From Humulus lupulus (taxonomy: Eukaryota > Streptophyta > Magnoliopsida > Rosales > Cannabaceae): a DNA stretch of 64,000 nt. The stretch lies in contig NC_084795.1 in NCBI RefSeq assembly GCF_963169125.1, positions 138,993,701-139,057,700 on the forward strand, in the 5' to 3' direction. The notes beneath the pieces were generated by a model. The model was not told where the DNA came from, made no database searches, and saw only the letters and a program-made list of their open reading frames with translations. Below are positions 24,735-34,491 of the stretch, piece by piece; the stretch's first letter is position 1, and each line of letters opens with the position of its first letter. The translations under genes and the position numbers were made by a program.

Positions 24735-25200
24735 CTACCACAAGGGTTTCCCACTCTCAAACCCAAGAGTTATTATCATTTCCTTACAAGCTATCATTGC
24801 CCCATACTTGGCTAACCAATCCATATTCAAAGTCATACTGAAGTCAGTCATAACCAACTTTATCAAAACAACTAATGAGTCTTTTCCACAATAATCTAAC
24901 TCATCACAACATAACCATGCGATCTGTATAATAAGTCTATGCTTCTCTAAATGCAACAAGAAAAGAACAACATGGCACCAAAACTAGTCAGCATAATACA
25001 AAAATCAGAACTAGAAAGCAGACCTGCCACCACTGAGGAACCAGCCCCAGTCTCAGTCTCCGACTCTGACTACATCAAAACGAACACTCGAGCTAGAGTT
25101 GAGCTGTCCACCCCTTTTGGCTCATCCTTCCTTCACCTTGGGCAATCCCTATTGAAATGCCCAACAATTCCACATAAGAAACATGCCTTTGCTCGACATT
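24735..25200 (-). pseudogene. Gypsy B protease and zinc-knuckle region
   Basis: The frame 24959-24735 carries the protease C-terminal motif LNMDWLAKYGA, equivalent to ILGMEWLVKYG in gypsy A. Between about 25145 and 25190, in a different frame from gag, lies a perfect CCHC knuckle, CFLCGIVGHFNRDC. A frameshift near 25210 therefore separates gag from its own knuckle. The catalytic DSGA motif is not seen in the open frame, so that part is degraded or deleted. Confidence 0.7.
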
Positions 25201-25203
25201 CTC

Positions 25204-26103
25204 CTAGATGACGTTTCTTACATCGAGTGCATTCTGGGTATTCAAATCCTTATTCTTGCTCGAACCAATAAACGGAGGTGTCACTGCTTGAGCACTATGC
25301 TCTCCAGCACCCTCCTTTATAATCTCATTTCCTGTGCTCTCAACAGTAAGAGCCTTCCCTACCACCTGAGCGTAGGTAGAGATTTCATGCATTGGGGCAA
25401 CTCTAATGCCCTGAGCTATTATGGGATTCAATCCCTGGATAAACCTTTCCTTCTGAGCTACATCTGTGGGTACCATATCAAAATCAAACTTGGCCAACCC
25501 ATCGAATCTTTTAACATACTCTGAAACTGTTGCGTTTCCCTGAACAAGGTTCAGGAACTCATTCATCTCAGCAGTCTTGACTGCATCACAATAATATCTT
25601 TCATTAAACAACTGCCTAAATTCTTTCTAGTCCAACATAGTTGTATCTCGTGTCTGGGATACTACTTCCCACCATGTCCGGGCATCATCCCACAATACAT
25701 ATGTAGCACAGATCACCCTATCGTGACCTACCACCCCCATACTGTCGAGGATGGAACTGATCATGCCCATCCAATGCTCAACTCTGAATGGATCTAGGCC
25801 TCCCTCAAAGACTGGAGGGTAATACTCCTGGAATCTTCCATGGAGAAATTCCCATCTGTTCTCAACCCTAGGCTGAGCCAATACTGGTGCCACTCCTGGC
25901 ATAACAAAGGAAGAGGTGTTCCCTGACAGAATCTGCTGCTGTTTCAAACACCTAATCTCTTCCTCTTGCCTTTGCAATCTTAATTGCATATCTGTAAACA
26001 CCTGCTGCAAATTCTGAGGGGCAGATGAAGAACTCAAACCCTGGCTGCAATTCCCAACTTCAGTATAACCACCACCAAGTTTAATTATCTGCCTTGGACA
26101 CAT
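25204..26103 (-). pseudogene. Gypsy B gag (Retrotrans_gag domain), one in-frame stop
   Basis: Two open stretches in the same frame (26103-25627 and 25611-25204) are separated by a TAG at 25627-25629. The N-terminal part has a Gln/Glu-rich coiled-coil-like segment (LRLQRQEEEIRCLKQQQ). Then comes the gag core: DPFRVEHWMGMI, VICATYVLWDDARTWWE, and after the stop FRQLFNERYYCDAVKTAEMNEF and VSEYVKRFDGLAKF, the usual chromovirus gag signature. It would form the particle shell. The likely start is the ATG at 26103, though an upstream start cannot be excluded. Confidence 0.85.
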
Positions 26104-26538
26104 ACCTACTGATTGAATCTGCAGTTAATAACTTGACCCATTAAACATGATGAGCATATCAAAAGCCTTCCCCACGGGAACATTCATACCACACTACATT
26201 CACAAACCACTACAGTGCTAAAAACATGTCCATAACATTTGTTCATCAATTCATAACCCCTGCTCTTCCAACATACACACCATGCCTCCAACTCCAGCAT
26301 GCAAATAATACATTTATATATTCACTGAGTAGGTAATCATATAATCATATCAATAATTAAGAGCCAAGCTCTGTCAAAATCTCATGCTCCCTAATACAAT
26401 GTGTAGGTAAAGCATTTACATTCTATTTAAGCATTTAAGCACATAACCATATAGATAATTACCATACCCTGAGTGAAGCTGTCTTTAGCGAAGAGTGTAC
26501 ATGCCCAACTTGTCTTCAGGAACCCTTAACCTTGGATC

Positions 26539-26550
26539 GCTCTGATACCA
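26539..26550 (-). promoter_or_regulatory. Primer-binding site of gypsy B (tRNA-iMet)
   Basis: The minus-strand sequence is exactly TGGTATCAGAGC, complementary to the 3' end of plant initiator tRNA-Met. It lies 4 bases inside the 5' LTR end at 26555, confirming element orientation. Confidence 0.92.
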
Positions 26551-27116
26551 GGTTTGTAACGCCCCACTACCAAGGGACCATTACGTTGTGCATTTTAAAC
26601 AATGCTAAACTCGCTAACCGAGCCATTTGGTCATAATTTTGTAACTAAGTGCGATTAATGGTTTAGGGTTAAAAATTTTGGTCCAAGAAACAACGTTTCA
26701 CTAAAACGTTTACTGTATATGTAACATCCCAAATTTCCTAATGTGGCTTAGTGCCTGGATTAGGGGGTCGGGAGGCAATAATTGTTTTATTATGTGAATT
26801 ATATTATGATATAATTATGATTGCATGTTAGAAATATTAAATATGTGTATGTGGGCCCGTTTCTTATAAGTAGGGTATTTCAGTAATTTGACCCGTTCTG
26901 GGTATAAATGCAAATATGTGTTTGTGTGATTGAGACCACATTATTATGTGGATATATTTGGGTTACTAAATGCGAGGCGATCCTGATGAGCAAGTTAGCG
27001 AAAAAGTCACAACGGGGATTTATACCCGGCTCGGGGTGAGCTTAGGGTATTTTAGTAATATAGTACATTACTGGGAGTTAGTGGGTAATGGGAAATTATT
27101 TGGTAACCATGTGAGA

Positions 27117-27353
27117 ATATTGGACGTAATGGGAATTAAAGGATATAAGTTGTGAATAGCCGGTTATGAGACAAAGGACAAAATTTCCCTTGAGAGCATA
27201 TGAAGAATAGGCTAAGGGCAAGGGGCAATATAAGTTGTGAATATTGGACGTAATGGGAATTAAAGGATATAAGTTGTGAATAGCCGGTTATGAGACAAAG
27301 GACAAAATTGCCCTTGAGAGCATATGAAGAATAGGCTAAGGGCAAGGGGCAAT
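27117..27353. repeat. 124-bp tandem duplication in solo LTR C
   Basis: ATATTGGACGTAATGGGAAT starts at 27117 and again at 27241. The following sequence, including TAGCCGGTTATGAGACAAAG, is repeated almost exactly. There are two copies, the second slightly shorter. Confidence 0.92.
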
Positions 27354-28512
27354 TTAGTCATTTCTGTTCAAGTATAGAGCTTGGTGGGTTGGGAACATAT
27401 CAGAAGGTTTAGGAAAAATCAAAAAGGATTCTCAGCAGCTCACTCATTTTCTCTCCCTCGTTTTCTCTCTATCTCTTGAAGTTTTGGAAGAAGTTTGGGG
27501 AAAAAATTAGTGATCAAGCCTAGGAATTAAGGTATCAAGCTTGGGGAACTAGAGGATTAGCTCAAGAGGATCAACATAGCAGAGGTAATGTCTTTAATTC
27601 AAGATTCATTTATGAAATTTCTGTGGTTTTGATTGAAGTTTAAAGTTTTGCATGTTTGATAGTTGGGGAAAGAATTTTGGGTTATTGATGGGTTTTTAAT
27701 CTAGTATCCAGTTAGGTTTGGTTGTTGGAAGGAAGTATGGTGATTTTGGGGATGTAATTGGAAGATTGGGGTGTAATTGGGTGGTTCCTAGTTGGGTTTG
27801 GCTAAGGGAAAACCCAGAAATTCTGGGTTTGAAGGGTTGGGCCGCGACCTTGTTCTTGGTATGCCGCGGCCCTATGGAGCAAGAAGGAGCCAGGAGGGCT
27901 CGGAGGCAGAGGCGGGCTGCGGCGCCTTAGGGGAGCGCCGAGGCACGTGTTGGTTTTCCAGGGGGGCCGAGCCTCTGACTTAGAGGCGGGCCGCGGCATG
28001 GGTCCTTAGGGTCGCGACCCTTAAAGGGAAATTTGGCCCTAATGAGGGTTTTAGGTCGGGAACTTAACCTTTTGGGCTCGGGGTCAATTATACTTCCTTG
28101 TTGAGTGGAATTCGACGACCCGGAGGATAGGATTTGGTCTGGAAGCTTTTATTCTCTAGTTGTTGATGGAATTCCTTATTATGGTTGTGACTAGGTCTAC
28201 GATAAGGGTTCGAATCAGGGATCGTACTCAAAGGGCGTCGCTAGTAACTTGCATTCGGATTGAAGTTAAGAAAACATCACCCATTATATGAGTGTGTGAT
28301 TAGGGTTTAGTTCAATGGTCAAATATAAACATGATTAAGGCTTTGGCCCTGTTAATGAACATGATTATAATTATGTTTGTGATTATCTGATTAAGTACAT
28401 TGGAATGCGCATAATTATGATTATGCCTATGACTATTGTAGAATGTATTATAATGCATTGTAATTGTTGATATGTATGTTATATGAGATATGTGATTGTC
28501 TGTTGTGACTAG

Positions 28513-28700
28513 AAAGCTCGGTTTATAAACCAGAGGGTTATTGGGATGTTAAATGGGGATCGACTTATTAGTCGAGGGCATATTGAACTTCAAAGGACTC
28601 GTCTTATAAGTCGAGGATCCTAAAGTTTCGACTTACAAGTCGGGGGAATGTGAGGCTTGACTTATAAGTCAAGGACTTAAAGGACTTAGTTTATAAGCTG
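28513..28700. repeat. Cluster of degenerate palindromes around GACTTATAAGTC in LTR C
   Basis: Five or six short units resembling CGACTTATAAGTCGAGG occur within 190 bp (for example GTCTTATAAGTC near 28602-28613, GACTTACAAGTC near 28629-28640 and the perfect 12-bp palindrome GACTTATAAGTC at 28659-28670). The gypsy A 3' LTR has a single 16-bp palindrome of the same type at 36053-36068. Confidence 0.8.
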
Positions 28701-31700
28701 AGATTGGCATTGTGCACGTGGAGTGCAGGCCACCATGGCTGGGCCACCCTGGGAGTGCAACATGCACTTGACTGGCTCGGATGCCAACAAATTGAAAGGA
28801 AGTGCGACACGCACTTGCGTGACCCTATGGTTGCTGATTTGTATAATAACTACACCAGATTCAGTTAATATTGTTTGACAAATATATTACTCTATGAACT
28901 GTTTAATATGTTTTCTTGCTGAGTCTTTTGGCTCATAGGTGCTTTGTGGTGCAGGTAAAGGTAAAGAGAAACTCAACCAGCCATGAGTCAGAGGGTGATG
29001 GCAGTGACATGTACATATGCAGTCCGCTCGACCACCGCGGCCGAGATGCTCAAGGGATCTAGGGGTAAACCAAACTTTTGTCGCCTAGGTCGACTTATTA
29101 TGTAACTTGAGTGTTGTAACCAGCTTTTAAACTGATGTTTTTGGGATCCCGTGTAAGGAACATGCTTTTAATTTAATGGAAATGCTTATGAGTTGACCAA
29201 AAGTTTTATTACCTAAACCTTTAGTGGCTTAATCACACGTTTAGTCCAAATGACTTGTTTAGCAAGTCCAGCAATGGTTTTAAGGTGACGGACCCTAATT
29301 AGCAGGGTGTTACAGTATACATTGGGATCCCAAAATATAATTTAAAAGTTAATTACAATAAAATATTTACAACCAATCGACCTAAGCAGCAAAATAGGGT
29401 TTAACCCTAGTTCCTCTTTAAACCCTCAGTCATGGCGGTCGAGCAGCCGCATATGTACACATCGTCACCTAAGCCCTCCAACTCAAGGATGGTCCAACTT
29501 TCTTTTGCCTTTACCTGCACCACATAGCACCCGTGAGTCGAAGCTTAGCAAGAAAACTCAATATGCTCATGAACAGGTAATAACATGTTACTAAATCATA
29601 ATAGGCATGCCTAGAGATAATAACCCTATTCATGCATGCAAATAAGTCCAAATAATGATTGTGGGCCCTGCCCTTTGGATAGATGACTTATGTGACCTGC
29701 CCTTTATATATATGACTATCAAGTCATAATGAGAATAGATGGCTAATGTGTCCATCTAAAATAAGTGACTCAAATAAGTAACAATTAAGTCATGCACTTG
29801 AACTCTGCACCCTAATCAAATAAGTGAATAACACTTTAAGATTCTGATAATCATGCTGGGGTTTGTAGCCCTAATCAGATGAGTGATTAATACTTTAAGA
29901 TTCTGGTAATCATGATGGGTCTTGTAGCCCTAATCAGATGAGTGAGTCACACTTTGGGCTCCGCACCCTAATCAGATAGGTGACTAAAGAGTCACACTTT
30001 GGGCTCTGCACCCTAATCAGATAAGTGGCTAATGAGTGAGTCACGAACTTGGGCTCAGCACCCATAGCCATGTGACGTTGCAGTCACCTGAGCCTTTTTG
30101 GCCCTGGCTCTAAGTAACTAGCCTTTAGACTAGAAAGAACTTTTAGTTTTCATTGAACTTGAGATCGGTCAAGCATTAATGCTCATGATGATTCATTAAA
30201 TGATTATGTTGATTAGATCTAATCATTTCAGCTTGTGTTGAACACATCAATGTTGTTCTTGACTCTTAAGCCAATACCATACGACTCATGCCGATTTCTG
30301 ACTCATGGGTCAGTGCTACTCACAAGTAAGCAATGAAACCAAGCATACATCATATGTCAAATATCCAAATGTAGGGCATTCAGCATGCTTACTCAACAAT
30401 CACTAGCATAATTACAATCATGCACATTTACAGAGACTCAAGCCCTGATCAATTCCATATTCAATATTCATGTCATGCCCTAATCACATGTGCCACTATG
30501 CATTTTCAATGCAATTAATATTCATATATAGAGCACTCAACATGCCTCATCAATAACCATGCATGTCACATACTAGGTGTAGTTTTCTTACCTTTGGTCC
30601 AAGCACAGGTTACTAATGAACACGATCCTATTTCCAATCCCCTAGCGATAACCTAGTCACAACCATAAACGATGTTTCAATGAGTTCAAGTTCCAAAACC
30701 CAAATCCCAGGACCAATCCCGCGCTCTCGAGACCTCCAATCCCACCAAACAGGGTGGTGAAATCATCCCTCGAGCCCTCGGGTCAAAACCCCAAAAAGTA
30801 CCAAAATACTCTATTCTAAAGACTGTGTAGCGCTACATCACTACCTATGGGCGCTACCGTGCTACAAGCAGAATCAAAACCCCCAAACAGAGCACCTAGC
30901 GCTGCCGTGCTACCAACCTAGCGCTACAGCGCCCAAACCAAAACTTCAAATTTCTGGGCTTCTCTCTTCGTGTTCTTCGAGCTTCAAAGCTCCAAATCTG
31001 ACCCCAACCTATCCAAATCTCAAAATTAAAGTTCCCAAACATCCTAATCTCCCAAAACCAATAAAACCCAAGCTTCAATTCATCCAAAAACTCATCAAAA
31101 CATAAAATCCAATCAAAGCTTAAAAACTTTAAAAATTAAGAACATAAAACTTGGATTACCTCATATTATGTCATTTTTTTGCTAAATCCTCTGGCTAATA
31201 AGCTTCTAATCTTCCCTAGAATTGCTATGCCTTGATCCTCGCTTGAATCCGAGTCCTAAAACTCAAGTTTCCTTCGACAATACGATCGGGTGATGAAAAG
31301 GGAACGGGAGGAAGAGAGAACGTTCTTTTTATGTTTCTGATAGGTTACTTCAAGCTTAAGTAGCCTCAAGCAAATTCTAATGCTTGGGGTCCTGAAAACG
31401 CCCCACGGGGGTAAAATAGTCAAAATTCCCAGAATTTCTCCCTGATCTCACTAACTCCCAATTTATTTTCAAATATTTACTCCCATTACCCAATATCCCA
31501 GTAATGTGCTAAATACCCTAAATACCCATTGACTCACTCCGAGTCAAGTATGAATCCCGTTGTGACTTTCCCACTAGCTTGCCTTCTAGGATCGTCTCAT
31601 GCTGAGTAACCCTAGCATAACCAAATAATAATGAAGCACCACACATATGCCAAATATATCCGAAATGGCCAAAATATGAAAATCACCCAATTAATTAGAA

Positions 31701-31835
31701 ATGGGTTCTCATGCATATTTAATACACCTAAACATGCATATTATTATTTAATTTCATAATAAATCAATTATGGCCCTCCCAGCCTCCTAATCAAGATCCT
31801 AAGCCTTATTAGGAAATTTGGGTCATTACAGTTTT

Positions 31836-32833
31836 CTGAGGATGTGTATTGATTACGGGGAACTGAATAAGTTAACCATTAAGAATAAGTATCATCTGCC
31901 AAGAATAAATGACATGTTTGATCAGTTGTAGGGTAAGACGATATTCTCAAAGATAGATCTATGATCTAGTTATCACCAGTTGAGGATCAAGGAGGGAGAT
32001 ATACTGAAGACTGCTTTGAGAACCAGATACAGGCATTATGAGTTTCTAGTCATGTCTTTTTTTTTTACTAATGCCCTAGCCGGTTTTTTGGATTTGATGA
32101 ACAGGGTGTTCAAAGACTATCTGGATCAGTTTGTGATCGTCTTCATTGATGATATTCTTGTTTATTCTCATTCAGAGGCAGAACATGAGCAACATCTGAG
32201 GTTGGTTCTACAGAGGCTCAGGGAACACAAACTATATGCGAAGTTCAAGAAGTGTGAGTTTTGGCTACAACAGGTGACTTTCCTTGGTTACATTGTCTGT
32301 AGAGATGGGATCAAGGTGGACCCAGCCATGATCGAGGCAGTCAATGATTGGACAAGGCCAAGGAACGCCTCAGAAGTCAGGAGTTTCCTCAGATTGGCAG
32401 GTTATTACAGTCATTTTGTGGAAAGGTTCTCAAATATTGCTACCCCATTGATGAAACTGACACGCAAGAATCAAAATTTTGCCTAGTCAGATACATGTGA
32501 GAACAACTTCCAGGAGTTGAAGTGGCGATTGATTACAGCTCCAGTTCTAAGTTTTCCAACCGATCAGGAGAAATTTGTAGTGTACTGTGATTCCTCAAGA
32601 CAGGGTTTGGGTTGTTTTCTTATGCAGTCAATGAAGGTGATTGCCTATGCATCATGTCAGTTGAAGGAATATGAGTAGAGGTACCCCACTCATGATCTAG
32701 AGTTAGCAGTGGTGGTCTTTGCATTAAAGGTATGGAGGCATTACTATTATGGAGAGAAGTGTGAGATATACACTGACCATAAGAGTCTGAATTATTTCTT
32801 CACATAGAAGGATTTGAACATGAGACAAAGGCG
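31836..32833 (+). pseudogene. Gypsy A reverse transcriptase and RNase H
   Basis: RT resumes after gypsy B with [14 protein letters not shown] and continues, with a CAG-to-TAG stop at 31929-31931 and a further stop near 31960, into a 168-codon open frame (31980-32486). It carries the catalytic FIDDILVYS (residues 55-63), FLGYIV and the connection motif LRLAGYY. RNase H follows as frame remnants: VYCDSS, the YASCQLKEYE block, [26 protein letters not shown] and MRQRRWLE. It is interrupted by stops at 32676-32678 and 32815-32817 and a small deletion or frameshift at about 32850. The order and motifs are classic gypsy RT-RH; the copy is inactive. Confidence 0.92.
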
Positions 32834-33932
32834 TTGGCTGGAATTGGTGACATTAAAATCCTGTATCACCCAGGAAAGGCCAATGTAGTGGCAGATGCCT
32901 TAAGCCAGAAAGGTCCGAGACAACTATATAGTGTGAGACAGATATCCAAGGAATTGGCAGAGGATAAGACCAGAGCTCTAATAGAGTTAGTGGTGGGTCA
33001 GTTAGCCAGCATCACACTATAGTCTACTAATTTGGAGAGGATAAAGGAAAGTCAGTTGAGTGATCCACATCTGATGAGGATTAGAGGGGACTTCCTAGCT
33101 AGAGTGGCTAGGGACTATACAGTGTCAGATGTGGGCTTGTCAAGATACAAGGGTAAGATCTGTGTTCTGATGGATACCGTTATCAGACGGGAGATTCTAG
33201 ATGAATCTCATACCACCCTTACTCTTTGCATCTAGGCACCACGAGGATGTATCAGGATTTTAGATCGCTATATTGGTGGCCTGGGATGAAGAAGGATGTA
33301 ACTGAATATGTGGATAAGTGCCTGACATGTCAGCAGATCAAGGCTGAGCATCAGAGACCAGCAGGGTTATTACAGCCTCTAGACATCCTAAAGTGGAAAT
33401 GGGAGGATATCACAATGGATTTCATGGTTGGGTTACCCATGACTGTGGATCAACTTGATTTGGTTTGGTTATCATGGATCAATACACCAAATCAACTCAC
33501 TTCTTACCAGTGAGGACGACTTATACAGTTGATCAGTATGCAGATCTCTATGTGAGAGAGATAGTGTGTCTTCATGGGGCTCCGAGGTCGATTGTGTCAG
33601 ATCGAGACCCCACATTTACTTCCAAGTTTTGGGGAAGTCTGCAGAAGGCTATGGGTACACAATTGAAGTTCAGTACCACTTATCATCCTCAAACAGATGG
33701 ACAATCTGAGAGGACGATACACATATTAGAGGACATGCTGCGAGCATGTGTGCTGGATTTTGAAGGGTCCTGGAGTAAGTATTTGCCTTTGATAGAGTTT
33801 TCCTACAATAACAACTACCAGTCAACCATTGGAGTGGCTCCTTATGAGATGTTGTATGGTGGGAAATGCAAATCGCCCATTCATTGGGATGAGATGGGAG
33901 AAAGGAAATACTTGGGTCCTAAGGCAGTTTAG
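32834..33932 (+). pseudogene. Gypsy A integrase zinc finger and catalytic core
   Basis: ILYHPGKANVVADALSQK marks the end of RNase H, leading to integrase. The HHCC finger reads HPGTTRMYQDFRSLYWWPGM with CLTCQQIKAEHQ in 33226-33370 and needs a frameshift near 33225-33235 to complete. The catalytic core spans two frames (33226-33513 and 33465-33932): an Asp in VIMDQYTK, SDRDPTFTSKFW, and SERTIHILEDMLRA supply the D,D,E triad, with TTYHPQTDGQ. A CAG-to-TAG stop at 33930-33932 ends the open stretch. Integrase would insert element DNA into chromatin. At least two frameshifts remain. Confidence 0.92.
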
Positions 33933-34451
33933 ATGACCAAAGAGGTTATTGAGAAGTTCATAGCTCGGATGGTCGCTTCTCAAAGTAGATAGAAAAGTTA
34001 TGCTGACCCAAAGCGCATGAATGTGGAGTTCCAAGTGGGAGACTATGTCTTCCTTAGAATTTCACCATGGAAATGGGTGAAGAGATTTGGAAAGAAGGGC
34101 AACCTAAACCCTAGGTTTGTAGGACCGTTTGAGATCTTGGAGAGGATCAATCAGGTGGCCTATAGATTGGCCTTACCTCCGGCACTGTCGGCCGTACACA
34201 ATGTGTTTCATATTTTGACGCTTCGGTAGTATGTGTCAGATGTGACTCATGTATTGAGTTACAAATATCTAGAGTTGCAGACAAATCTTTCTTATAAAGA
34301 ACAGTTAGTCCAGATACTAGACAGGAAGGACAAGGTCCTGAGGAACAAAACCATACATTTGGTTAAGGTATTATGGAGGAACAGCAAGGTCAGGGAGGCG
34401 ACCTAGGAATTAGAGTCCAACATGCGAGATCAGTATCTAGAGTTGTTCAGG
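33933..34451 (+). pseudogene. Gypsy A integrase C-terminus, chromodomain-like tail
   Basis: After a stop at 33990-33992 a 70-codon frame (34017-34229) carries the integrase C-terminal GPF-type module: VGDYVFLRISP, FGKKGNLNPRFVGPFEIL, VAYRLALPP and VHNVFHILTLR. Beyond a further stop, sequence reading VLRNKTI.LVKVLWRN...REAT*ELES.MR.QY.ELF corresponds to the degenerate chromodomain end found in plant chromoviruses. The W of the usual TWE is a stop here. Confidence 0.85.
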
Positions 34452-34477
34452 TAAAATTTTGAGGATGAAATTCCTGT

Positions 34478-34491
34478 AAGAAAGGGGTAAT
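34478..34491 (+). promoter_or_regulatory. Polypurine tract of gypsy A
   Basis: AAGAAAGGGGTAAT lies directly before the 3' LTR start TGTAACGTCC. It is the expected primer for plus-strand DNA synthesis. Confidence 0.85.

Larger units (their letters stand above)
26720..29314 (+). mobile_element. Gypsy solo LTR C (2,595 bp)
   Basis: It begins TGTAACATCCC and ends GGGTGTTACA, flanked by a perfect GTATA duplication (26715-26719 and 29315-29319). The flanks join exactly as in the uninterrupted B LTR (ACTGTATACATTGGGATCCC at 19919-19938). It has no internal region and no coding sequence. It is related to the A, D and E LTRs by overall order (TGTAAC.TCCCAA start, the CACAACGGGG and CCCGGCTCGGGG blocks, the GGGATCCC segment near the end). 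Confidence 0.92.
19761..31830 (-). mobile_element. Ty3/gypsy retrotransposon B nested in gypsy A RT
   Basis: Two LTRs in minus orientation (19761-22413; 26555-31830, the latter split by solo LTR C) enclose 4.1 kb with gag, protease and pol remnants on the minus strand. The duplication is GTTCT (19756-19760) versus GTTTT (31831-31835), one mismatch. Removing the element joins the A reverse transcriptase in frame across KKKDG and the LRMCIDY-type motif. The primer-binding site is at 26539-26550. Pol is strongly decayed, and the internal region is shorter than expected for an intact chromovirus. Confidence 0.92.
26555..31830 (-). repeat. 5' LTR of gypsy B, split by solo LTR C
   Basis: LTR sequence occupies 26555-26719 and 29320-31830 (about 2,676 bp when C and one duplication are left out). 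It matches 19761-22413 throughout, including the Leu/Ser-poor repeated block (29655-30070) and TAGCGCTA palindromes at 30828-30835 and 30919-30926. Confidence 0.9.

Noticed and set aside
26539..26550. tRNA-like sequence GCTCTGATACCA
   Set aside because: It is the reverse complement of a retrotransposon primer-binding site; no tRNA fold surrounds it.
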